From JAAYEL01 sp964345835 (GTDB taxonomy: Bacteria; Bacillota; Clostridia; Tissierellales; Peptoniphilaceae), in NCBI GenBank assembly GCA_964345835.1, contig CAYFSL010000026.1, forward strand, positions 1 to 9,944: DNA of 9,944 nt, read 5' to 3'. Shown in pieces: positions 1-6,143 of this stretch. The notes beneath the pieces are model-generated. The model saw only the letters and a program-made list of their open reading frames with translations. It was not told the DNA's origin and searched no databases. How positions within the stretch are numbered: the stretch's first letter is position 1; each line of letters starts with the position of its first letter. Both the position numbers and the translations under genes were made by a program.

Positions 1-41
1 TAAGACTCATTTAGAATTATAAAATTAATTAGAGGTAATAT

Positions 42-794
42 ATGACAAAAGCAATCATTGGACTATCAGGGTCCATCCTAACCCACAAGGGAAAAACATT
101 TTCAGGCTACCTTCGTTCTTATGTAAATGAAGACTATGTGAGGGCGGTAAGTAAAAATGGGGGAGTTCCCCTTATCCTACCCGTAACAGATGATGAAGAA
201 ATAATCAAAGGGCAGGTTGACCAATTAGATGGGATAATAATAACTGGTGGTCATGATATTAGTCCAGCAAGCTATGGGGAAGAACCCCTGGTAAAGCTGG
301 GGGAGACCCTTCCTATCAGGGATAGCTTTGACAGGCTGCTTTTTAAGTATGCCATTAAAAAAAATATCCCGATATTAGGTATTTGTAGGGGGCTTCAGAT
401 GATGAATGTCTATTTTGGAGGTAGTCTTTATCAGGACCTTTCCTACAACAAGGAGTCCTACGTAAAGCATGACCAGGAGGATGGGCCAACCTTAGGGACC
501 CACTCAATCGCCATAGACGAAGACTCCTGGCTATATAAAGCCCTTGGAGAGAAAGAAGTCCTGGTAAATAGCTTCCACCACCAGGCCATAAAAGACTTAG
601 CCAGCGACCTAAGGGTTGTGGCTAGGGCCAAAGATGGGGTTATTGAAGCAGTAGAACACAAGTCCTATGGCTACATGCTAGGGGTTCAATTTCATCCAGA
701 GATGATTTTTGAAGAAGACCCTAGGATGGATAAGATATTTAAGCAATTTATAGACCAGGCTAGAAAAGATGGGCATTTATTGGATATGATATAA
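42..794 (+). CDS. Peptidase C26 family hydrolase (gamma-glutamyl-gamma-aminobutyrate hydrolase-like, class-I glutamine amidotransferase fold)
   Basis: The product has 250 residues, the usual length for the PuuD/peptidase C26 family. These cytoplasmic enzymes cleave gamma-glutamyl amide bonds with a Cys-His-Glu triad. Visible here are the nucleophile elbow GICRGLQ with Cys115, the FHPE motif with His218 and Glu220, the oxyanion-side segment ITGGHDISP (about 67-75), and the family signature NSFHHQAIK (176-184). The ATG at 42 follows an AGAGGT ribosome binding site at 31-36. The M18 aminopeptidase gene starts 80 bp downstream on the same strand with no terminator between, so the two probably form a peptide or amino-acid catabolic unit. 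The family is clear. The substrate is not: gamma-glutamyl-GABA hydrolysis is the named activity, but no putrescine-pathway genes are visible and other gamma-glutamyl compounds are equally possible. Confidence 0.9.
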   Translation: MTKAIIGLSGSILTHKGKTFSGYLRSYVNEDYVRAVSKNGGVPLILPVTDDEEIIKGQVDQLDGIIITGGHDISPASYGEEPLVKLGETLPIRDSFDRLLFKYAIKKNIPILGICRGLQMMNVYFGGSLYQDLSYNKESYVKHDQEDGPTLGTHSIAIDEDSWLYKALGEKEVLVNSFHHQAIKDLASDLRVVARAKDGVIEAVEHKSYGYMLGVQFHPEMIFEEDPRMDKIFKQFIDQARKDGHLLDMI

Positions 795-798
795 AGTA

Positions 799-852
799 TT
801 TGATAGACTTGGCTGATTTGATAGACTTGGCTCATTATTGATAGAATTAACT
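799..852. repeat. Short tandem repeat between the two peptidase genes
   Basis: The 16-mer TTTGATAGACTTGGCT occurs exactly at 799-814 and again at 817-832 (period 18). A decayed third copy, ATTGATAGAATTAACT, lies near 837-852. The array fills most of the spacer and stops about 13 bp before the GGAGG ribosome binding site of the next gene. It has no open frame and no dyad symmetry. It may be replication slippage or a regulatory direct repeat; nothing in the sequence decides between them. Confidence 0.8.
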
Positions 853-874
853 TATTAAATTTAATGGAGGTAAT

Positions 875-2194
875 ATGGATATAAAGGAAATAAATCAAGA
901 ATTACTTGATTTTATTAAGTCATCTGCAAGTATGTTTCATGCAGTTGACACTATAGAAAGCTATTTAGAAGAAGGGGGATATAAATATCTTCCCGAAGGA
1001 GAGGCTTGGGAGCTTGAAAAGGGGGGCAAATATTACACAAAGAGGAACAATTCCAGTGTAATCGCCTTCAATGTGGGAAAGAGCCTTGATGACTACCACT
1101 ACCAATTGACAGCTGCCCACTCTGATTCCCCAACCTACAAGGTTAAGACCCTTGGAGAGCTTGAGGGTCCGGGAAGTTATTTAAGGCTTAATACTGAAGG
1201 TTATGGGGGGATGATTGATGCCTCCTGGTTTGATAAGCCTCTTGGCCTTGCTGGTAGGGTGCTTGTGAAGGCTGGTAACAAGGTTGAAAGTAGGCTTTTT
1301 AACCCTGACAAGGACCTCCTAATTATCCCCAATGTCGCTATCCACCTAAATAGGGAGGTTAACAGGGGGTATGAGTACAATAAACAGGTAGACCTTCTTC
1401 CCCTATTTTCCGCAGGAGACCTTAAGGCAGGGGACTTCGATAAGATGGTTGCAGAGGAGTTAGGAGTAGCCCCTGACCAAATATTAGCCAAGGACTTATT
1501 CCTTGTTAATAGGCAAAGACAGGCTATCTGGGGCTATAAGGATGAGTTTCTTTCATCTCCTAAACTAGACGACCTTCAATGTGCCTTTGCCTCATTAAAG
1601 GCCTTCTTAAATGCTTCTAATGACAGGGCTATCAATGTTTACACCGTCTTTGATAACGAAGAGGTTGGGTCAAATACTAAGCAAGGGGCCATGTCTACCT
1701 TCTTAAAGGACACCCTTTTAAGGGTTAATGACCTGCTTGGCTTTGGGCTTGAAGACTACCACAGGGCTATATCTAAGTCATTCTTAGTAAGCTGTGACAA
1801 TGCCCACGCCCTTCACCCTAACCACCCTGAAATGTATGACCAAACAAATAGGACATATATTAATAAGGGGATTGTAATCAAGGAGGCAGCCAACCAAAAA
1901 TATACGACAGATGCATTTTCCAGGGCAATCTTTAGTGAAATTTGCCAAAAGGCCCAAGTTCCAGTCCAAATGTTTGCCAATAGGTCTGATAAGGTTGGTG
2001 GGTCAACCCTAGGTAATTTATCTAATACTCAAGTAAGCCTACATGCCCTTGATATAGGGGTGGCACAACTTTCTATGCATTCAAGCTATGAGACATGTGG
2101 AAGTCTAGATACTATGTATATGGTTAAGGCTCTTGAAGAGTTTTTCAACAGCAATATAAAGATAAATGGGGCGGATGCCTTTGAAATTCTGTAG
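875..2194 (+). CDS. M18 family zinc aminopeptidase (aspartyl aminopeptidase-like)
   Basis: The product has 439 residues, typical of bacterial M18 metallo-aminopeptidases. These are cytoplasmic di-zinc enzymes that release N-terminal residues, often acidic ones in this family. The dinuclear metal site can be read in order: AHSDSP with His82 (Asp84 supports it), bridging Asp232 in KLDD, the catalytic pair Glu262-Glu263 in DNEEVGS, Asp308 in SCDNAHALHPN, and His402 in LSMHSSYE. AANQKY (338-343) and GGSTLG (375-380) are further family motifs. The ATG at 875 has GGAGG at 866-870 just upstream. The gene follows the C26 hydrolase gene and ends about 80 bp before a strong terminator. No key residue is missing. 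Family assignment is firm, but preference for Asp/Glu over other N-terminal residues is inferred from eukaryotic relatives. Confidence 0.95.
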   Translation: MDIKEINQELLDFIKSSASMFHAVDTIESYLEEGGYKYLPEGEAWELEKGGKYYTKRNNSSVIAFNVGKSLDDYHYQLTAAHSDSPTYKVKTLGELEGPGSYLRLNTEGYGGMIDASWFDKPLGLAGRVLVKAGNKVESRLFNPDKDLLIIPNVAIHLNREVNRGYEYNKQVDLLPLFSAGDLKAGDFDKMVAEELGVAPDQILAKDLFLVNRQRQAIWGYKDEFLSSPKLDDLQCAFASLKAFLNASNDRAINVYTVFDNEEVGSNTKQGAMSTFLKDTLLRVNDLLGFGLEDYHRAISKSFLVSCDNAHALHPNHPEMYDQTNRTYINKGIVIKEAANQKYTTDAFSRAIFSEICQKAQVPVQMFANRSDKVGGSTLGNLSNTQVSLHALDIGVAQLSMHSSYETCGSLDTMYMVKALEEFFNSNIKINGADAFEIL

Positions 2195-2271
2195 AAAATC
2201 TATTTAGAGATTAACGAGTACTTTATTGAATAATAAGATAGGTTCAAATTGACAAAAAATGAATTTATATC

Positions 2272-2308
2272 AAAAAAGGATGCTAGGGGTTGCCTACCAT
2301 CCTTTTTT
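2272..2308. terminator. Bidirectional intrinsic terminator
   Basis: A six-A run and GGATG at 2272-2282 pair with CATCC and a six-T run at 2298-2308. After one C/C mismatch the stem continues with TAGG/CCTA around a 5-nt loop. The T run downstream and the A run upstream make it work on either strand. It lies between the convergent aminopeptidase and pyridoxal kinase genes and could end both transcripts, although gap 1 lies between it and the kinase gene. Confidence 0.88.
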
Positions 2309-2356
2309 CTTTATTAAATCATTATTTTAATAAATTACTTGGTAAATACTAAAATA

Positions 2357-2456
2357 NNNNNNNNNNNNNNNNNNNNNNNNNNNNNNNNNNNNNNNNNNNN
2401 NNNNNNNNNNNNNNNNNNNNNNNNNNNNNNNNNNNNNNNNNNNNNNNNNNNNNNNN
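2357..2456. other. Assembly gap (100 N), true length unknown
   Basis: Exactly 100 N, the conventional placeholder for a scaffold join. The kinase stop codon lies two bases beyond the right edge, so the contig ends almost exactly at the gene's end. The order of the left and middle blocks rests on scaffolding and not on continuous sequence. Confidence 0.97.
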
Positions 2457-2458
2457 CC

Positions 2459-3328
2459 TTAAATATTCTTGTAAAAGTTATTGTACTTATAAAGTTTATG
2501 AAGCCTTGCCTCTAAAAGGACCCCTGACCTATGGGAATATTCTTCATCCTTACTAAATTCAATGCAGTCTAGGACAAAGTCAGAAGCAATCTTACATGAC
2601 TCTTTTAAATTATGGCCATTAAGCCTCGCCCCCAAAAGGACTGAGGCGAAGATATCGCCAGTTCCTGGAAAGTCTGATATTGCCTTCTTATCCCCAACAA
2701 TTTCTATAGTATTTTCCTCGTAGATTAGGTTACCTATGCCTTTACCTTCAGCGGGAAATGAGGTAATAACTATAGATTTTGCCCCCAGGGAAAGTATTTT
2801 TTTTAGCAGAAGGTCTTTAGTCTTTTTATCTGGTCTTGGATCATAGGGGATGTCAGCAAGGAGGAAGGCCTCCGTTAGGTTGGGGGTAACAATATCTGCA
2901 TGGGATACCAGTTTTCTCATCTCGCTTATGATTTCCTGGTCGATAGAAGAATAGACTTCTCCATCATCCCCCATTACAGGGTCAACCAAGACTATGGACT
3001 CCTCTTTTTTAAAATGCCTGATAAAATCTTCCACGATGACTATTTGGTCAGAAGACCCTAAAAAACCTGAATAGATGGCATCAAACTTGACCCCGAGTTC
3101 CTGCCAATGGAGTCCCTGCCTTACCATGTGGTCGGTTAGGTCTTCATAGGTATAGCCCTCATAGCCTCCTGAGTGGGTGGATAGGATTACAGTCGGCACT
3201 GGGTAAGTCTTTACCCCCATAGAAGATAGTATAGGGATTATCTGGGTTAGAGAAGCCCCTCCTAGGCAGGAGATGTCATTAATTGCAGCCACTTTTTTTA
3301 TTTTATTATCCATTCTCTCTTTTATCAT
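2459..3328 (-). CDS. pdxY: Pyridoxal/pyridoxamine kinase (ribokinase superfamily, PdxY/PdxK type)
   Basis: Phosphorylates pyridoxal or pyridoxamine to the 5'-phosphate with ATP in vitamin B6 salvage. From the chosen start the protein has 289 residues, normal for PdxY/PdxK. Motifs in order are VAAINDISCLGGASLT near the N-terminus, STHSGG (50-55), YSGFLGS, VDPVMGDDG (115-123), TPNLTEA (148-154), and the anion-hole/catalytic segment GTGD with Asp225. The ATG at 3328 is preferred because GGAG lies 8 nt upstream. A TTG at 3394 would add 22 residues with no family resemblance and no ribosome binding site, and the ATG at 3313 is possible but has a weaker site. The gene is divergent from two genes of sulfur metabolism, one of them PLP-dependent, with a shared spacer of about 285 bp. 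Pyridoxine or hydroxymethylpyrimidine kinase activity cannot be excluded. The symbol pdxY rather than pdxK is a family-level choice. Confidence 0.85.
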   Translation of the reverse strand: MIKERMDNKIKKVAAINDISCLGGASLTQIIPILSSMGVKTYPVPTVILSTHSGGYEGYTYEDLTDHMVRQGLHWQELGVKFDAIYSGFLGSSDQIVIVEDFIRHFKKEESIVLVDPVMGDDGEVYSSIDQEIISEMRKLVSHADIVTPNLTEAFLLADIPYDPRPDKKTKDLLLKKILSLGAKSIVITSFPAEGKGIGNLIYEENTIEIVGDKKAISDFPGTGDIFASVLLGARLNGHNLKESCKIASDFVLDCIEFSKDEEYSHRSGVLLEARLHKLYKYNNFYKNI

Positions 3329-3352
3329 AGTCATTTCTCCGAATAGTCTTTG

Positions 3353-3389
3353 TATGTAGTAGGGCATTTTTATATGTATTAGGGCTTTT
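3353..3389. repeat. Imperfect direct repeat in the kinase leader
   Basis: TATGTAGTAGGGCATTTT at 3353-3370 is followed by TATGTATTAGGGCTTTT at 3373-3389 (period 20, two differences). It lies 25-61 nt upstream of the chosen kinase start, where a promoter or operator would be expected. Next to it, 3379-3400 can fold into a short hairpin (TTAGGCTT/AAGCCTAA with one bulged G). No convincing kinase promoter could be identified in the spacer. Confidence 0.6.
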
Positions 3390-3517
3390 CTCAAGCCTAA
3401 GGAATTGTGGGCCTAAGTTACGGTAGACTTAAAAGACCCACAGAAGACTTAATCTAGCTATAATGCCCTATGCTAATTCAAAAATCCCCTTAAAAACTGT
3501 TAAAATCAATATTTCCC

Positions 3518-3546
3518 TTGAAAAATATCCTAGCTTGCATTATTAT
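3518..3546 (+). promoter_or_regulatory. Sigma-A-type promoter for the cysteine desulfurase-mnmA genes
   Basis: TTGAAA at 3518-3523 and TATTAT at 3541-3546 are separated by exactly 17 bp, each one base from consensus. A start near 3553 would leave a leader of about 60 nt before the ATG at 3614. Confidence 0.6.
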
Positions 3547-3588
3547 AACATACCTAAGAGGAAAACAAAGGATAATATCCCTTTCTTT

Positions 3589-3597
3589 TGCTATAAT
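3589..3597 (+). promoter_or_regulatory. Possible extended -10 promoter right before the desulfurase
   Basis: TGCTATAAT is a perfect extended -10 element, but there is no recognisable -35 box. A start near 3604 would leave only about 10 nt of leader, cutting into the GTGGGGTGGT ribosome binding region at 3601-3610. It may be an alternative promoter giving a nearly leaderless mRNA, or a chance A/T match. Confidence 0.35.
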
Positions 3598-3613
3598 ATA
3601 GTGGGGTGGTAAA

Positions 3614-4699
3614 ATGATATATTTCGACTATGCAGCGACATCAATTAAAAGAAAATACATATTAGAAGAGATCCTAAATAATTTTGAGGACTTTGATGGT
3701 AACCCTGACAGCCAGCACGCTTCAGGAAGGCTAGCTAAGAAGTACTTAGAAGAAGCTAGAATAAAAATTGCTAAGTCTATAAATGCAAGCCCCGAACAGG
3801 TAGTCTTTACTTCTGGGGCCAGCGAATCAAATAATATGATAGTAAATGCCTTTAAGGATAAGGGAAGGATTGTATCAACTTCAATTGACCATCCCTCTTT
3901 GATGGAGACTATTAAAAGCTTGGCAGAAAGCTATAGTTTAATAGAAGCTGACAAATTGGGTAATTTTTCAAGGGAAAGGGTTGAAAAGGCTCTAGAAACA
4001 CCTCCAACCCTATTTGCCATAAGCTATGTAAACAATGAGATCGGAAATATCAACCCCGTTGAAGAATTTACAAGACTTGCTAAAGAAAAGGGGGCCTGGG
4101 TACATATAGATGCAGTCCAAGCCTATGGGCATTTAGACATTGACGTCCAAAAGATAGGCTGCGACTCAATGAGCCTTTCTGGCCACAAAATCGGTGGATT
4201 AAATGGATTTGGGGTAATTTACCTAAGAGATAGGGTTGAAAAATTTATCTATGGTGGCAACCAGGAAAAGAAAAGAAGGGCCGGAAGCTCCTTTGTCCTT
4301 GGAGCCTATACCATGGCCAAGGCCTATGACGACATGCTTGAGGAAAGAGAATTTATTAAATCCTTAAAGACCTATTGCCTGGAAAGGTTGGATAAAGAAA
4401 AAATAGACTATGAGATTAATGGAGACCTAGATCATTCATCAGACCACATACTAAATATCTACCTGCCCTTTGTGAGGAGTGATTTTTTATTGACCTACCT
4501 AGATATGCAAGGGATTTGCGCCTCTGCAGGATCAGCATGTACGGCAGGATCTTTGGAACCCAGCCTGGTTATAAGTCATATTCACGATGAAAAGAGGGCA
4601 AGGCATTCTCTTAGGTTGAGCTTTGGATTTAGCAACAAGAAGGAAGATATTGACCATTTGATAAGGTCTTTGAAGACCTTGCAGGATAAGAATAAATAA
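3614..4699 (+). CDS. Cysteine desulfurase, NifS/IscS family, YrvO-like partner of MnmA
   Basis: A PLP enzyme that removes sulfur from cysteine, giving alanine and an enzyme-bound persulfide. The 361-residue length fits the compact NifS/IscS-type desulfurases. The sequence shows YFDYAATS at the N-terminus, FTSGASESNN (65-74), SYVNNEIG (137-144), HIDAVQAYG with Asp166 and Gln169 contacting the cofactor, SLSGHK with the Schiff-base Lys192, and the mobile loop ASAGSACT with persulfide Cys309. The usual GGGQE segment reads GGNQE (214-218), a small change. The gene lies 57 bp before mnmA. In Bacillus subtilis the desulfurase YrvO sits beside mnmA and serves it, so the same dedicated sulfur relay is inferred here. 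No IscU/SufU scaffold gene is adjacent, which argues against a primary role in iron-sulfur assembly. Its promoter appears to lie at 3518-3546. Confidence 0.92.
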   Translation: MIYFDYAATSIKRKYILEEILNNFEDFDGNPDSQHASGRLAKKYLEEARIKIAKSINASPEQVVFTSGASESNNMIVNAFKDKGRIVSTSIDHPSLMETIKSLAESYSLIEADKLGNFSRERVEKALETPPTLFAISYVNNEIGNINPVEEFTRLAKEKGAWVHIDAVQAYGHLDIDVQKIGCDSMSLSGHKIGGLNGFGVIYLRDRVEKFIYGGNQEKKRRAGSSFVLGAYTMAKAYDDMLEEREFIKSLKTYCLERLDKEKIDYEINGDLDHSSDHILNIYLPFVRSDFLLTYLDMQGICASAGSACTAGSLEPSLVISHIHDEKRARHSLRLSFGFSNKKEDIDHLIRSLKTLQDKNK

Positions 4700-4739
4700 T
4701 AGATAAATTGAAAATAGATAAATAGAACTTGATAAATTT
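4698..4739. repeat. Imperfect tandem repeat before mnmA
   Basis: AATAGATAAAT occurs at 4698-4708 and 4713-4723 (period 15), with a looser relative, TTGATAAATTT, at about 4730-4740. It fills the desulfurase-mnmA spacer up to the ribosome binding site. The sequence is A/T-rich, so chance contributes, but the layout matches the repeats before the aminopeptidase and cysK genes. Confidence 0.5.
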
Positions 4740-4756
4740 GTAGATGAGGGGATGGG

Positions 4757-5863
4757 ATGAAGGAAAAAAAAGACACAAAAGTAATAGTTGGAATAAGTGG
4801 GGGCGTTGACTCCTCTGTTGCAGCCCTCCTACTTAAGGAGCAGGGCTATGACGTGGTAGGAATCTTTATGAAAAATTGGGACGACACCGATGAAAATGGG
4901 ATTTGTACTGCCGACAAGGACTTTGAGGATGCGGTAAAAATCTGCAACCAGTTGGATATTCCCTACTATTCAATTAACTTTGAAAAAGAATATTACGATA
5001 GGGTATTTAGCTATTTCTTAGATGAATATAAAAAGGGGAGGACTCCTAACCCCGACATTATGTGTAATAAGGAGATAAAGTTTAAGGCCTTTTTAGACTT
5101 TGCCATGGGCTTGGGAGCTGACTACATAGCCACTGGCCATTATGCTGGAGTTGGGAAGGCAGAAGATGGATCAACCCTTTTATTAAGGGGGAAGGATTCC
5201 AACAAGGACCAGAGCTATTTCTTAAGTCAGCTTTCTCAAGAGCAGATTAATAGGGTAATATTTCCCCTGCAAGATATAGAAAAGTCAGAGGTTAGAAGGC
5301 TAGCTAAAGACCATAAGCTGGCTACAGCTGACAAGAAGGATTCCACAGGTATCTGCTTTATAGGGGAGAGAAATTTTAATGAATTTCTATCTAACTACCT
5401 GCCAGCAAAGCCAGGCAAGATGGTAACCACAGACGGAAAGGTTATGGGAGACCACCAAGGCTTGATGTACCATACCATTGGCCAAAGAAGGGGGCTGGGT
5501 ATAGGTGGATTAGGAGAGCCCTGGTTTGTATGTGGTAAGGACTTAGAGAAAAATGAACTCATAGTATGCCAGGGGGAGGACAATGAAGAGCTTTTTTCAG
5601 ATAGGCTCCTAGCCTCATCTTTTTCAACACCAATGGCCCATAAATTGGACAAGGAATTTTCCTGCCAGGCTAAGTTTAGGTATAGGCAAAAAGATATTCC
5701 AGTCCACGTTAGATTTATTGACGATAGCCACATTGAGGTAACTTACGACCATGTAAAGGCGGTAACTCCTGGTCAGGCCTGCGTCCTATATGATGGGGAA
5801 GTCTGTCTAGGGTCAGCCATAATAGATGAGGTCTACCGTGGAGACACGAAACTTAAACTTTAG
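4757..5863 (+). CDS. mnmA: tRNA-specific 2-thiouridylase MnmA
   Basis: Adds sulfur to C2 of uridine 34 in tRNA-Lys, tRNA-Glu and tRNA-Gln, using ATP to adenylate the base and a persulfide as donor. The 368-residue product has the full family layout: the PP-loop SGGVDS (14-19), the substrate strand FMKNWDD, catalytic Cys103 in PNPDIMCN, ATGHYA (125-130), KDQSYFL (150-156), and the persulfide Cys200 in DSTGICFIG. The C-terminal beta-barrel follows, starting near the HTIGQRRGLGIGG segment. The ATG at 4757 is preceded by GAGGGG at 4746-4751; another ATG at 4752 is out of frame. It sits directly behind the cysteine desulfurase gene with no terminator between, consistent with co-transcription and direct sulfur transfer. 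Confidence 0.97.
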   Translation: MKEKKDTKVIVGISGGVDSSVAALLLKEQGYDVVGIFMKNWDDTDENGICTADKDFEDAVKICNQLDIPYYSINFEKEYYDRVFSYFLDEYKKGRTPNPDIMCNKEIKFKAFLDFAMGLGADYIATGHYAGVGKAEDGSTLLLRGKDSNKDQSYFLSQLSQEQINRVIFPLQDIEKSEVRRLAKDHKLATADKKDSTGICFIGERNFNEFLSNYLPAKPGKMVTTDGKVMGDHQGLMYHTIGQRRGLGIGGLGEPWFVCGKDLEKNELIVCQGEDNEELFSDRLLASSFSTPMAHKLDKEFSCQAKFRYRQKDIPVHVRFIDDSHIEVTYDHVKAVTPGQACVLYDGEVCLGSAIIDEVYRGDTKLKL

Positions 5864-5942
5864 AAGATAAATATCTAAAGAAAAAACTATAAAATAAAGT
5901 TTTATTTAGTGTTTTATTGGTATATAAAATACATGCTTGTTT

Positions 5943-5967
5943 AAGAAGTTTGCCTGGCAAACTTCTT
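5943..5967. repeat. Perfect 25-bp palindrome after mnmA
   Basis: Two 12-bp arms, AAGAAGTTTGCC and GGCAAACTTCTT, flank a single central T. As RNA it would form a stem of about 10-11 bp with a 3-5 nt loop. It lies 80 bp after mnmA. It lacks a proper T run on either side, so it is at best a weak terminator. The perfect DNA symmetry also fits a dimeric regulator's operator or a member of an intergenic repeat family. Confidence 0.75.
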
Positions 5968-5984
5968 TCAAGTTATGGGTTACA

Positions 5985-6004
5985 CGAAGTATCTTGATAT
6001 TTCG
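5985..6004 (+). other. Small hairpin with CUUG loop in the cysK upstream region
   Basis: CGAAGTATC and GATATTTCG surround TT. In + strand RNA this gives a stem of 8-9 bp, including one G-U pair, capped by a C(UU)G tetraloop. The single G-T difference breaks symmetry in DNA but not in + strand RNA, which favours an RNA element read toward cysK. Confidence 0.5.
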
Positions 6005-6008
6005 GGGA

Positions 6009-6046
6009 ATTCCTACTTACTTATATAATGATTATAAAGTAGGAAT
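6009..6046. promoter_or_regulatory. Inverted repeat enclosing a TATAAT box upstream of cysK
   Basis: The perfect 10-bp arms ATTCCTACTT (6009-6018) and AAGTAGGAAT (6037-6046) enclose 18 bp containing TATAAT at 6024-6029. No good -35 box is found at 16-18 bp spacing. It could be an operator around a weak, activator-dependent promoter, or the third hairpin of a structured leader. In Firmicutes cysK is often controlled by cysteine-responsive repressors such as CymR, but I cannot match this to a known site. Confidence 0.5.
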
Positions 6047-6087
6047 AATATGTGTTATCTATCCATAGTGGGGTAATATAAGGGATT

Positions 6088-6122
6088 ATAAAAGTAATAA
6101 GAATAAAATAAAAGTAATAAGA
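6088..6122. repeat. Tandem repeat just before the cysK ribosome binding site
   Basis: The 15-mer ATAAAAGTAATAAGA occurs exactly at 6088-6102 and 6108-6122 (period 20), ending 11 bp before the GGGAG site at 6134-6138. Position and size resemble the repeats before the aminopeptidase and mnmA genes. Confidence 0.7.
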
Positions 6123-6143
6123 TTAAAACTATAGGGAGTTATT

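Noticed and set aside
692..898. Minus-strand frame across the spacer between the two peptidase genes
   Set aside because: Its middle is the translated tandem repeat, both ends overlap real genes, and there is no ribosome binding site.
3329..3394. Longer kinase starting at TTG 3394
   Set aside because: The added 22 residues resemble nothing in the family, there is no ribosome binding site, and they would cover the leader repeats. The ATG at 3328 has GGAG 8 nt upstream.
5395..5733. 112-codon open frame on the minus strand inside mnmA
   Set aside because: Lies wholly antisense to a well-conserved coding region, with no ribosome binding site or family resemblance; a shadow frame.
5890..5912. 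Hairpin AAATAAA/TTTATTT after mnmA as a terminator
   Set aside because: Only A/T pairs with a 2-nt loop; too weak to terminate transcription.
6047..6143. T-box or SAM riboswitch before cysK
   Set aside because: No T-box AGGGTGG bulge motif, no anti-terminator/terminator pair with a T run, and no SAM core motif was found on reading the spacer.
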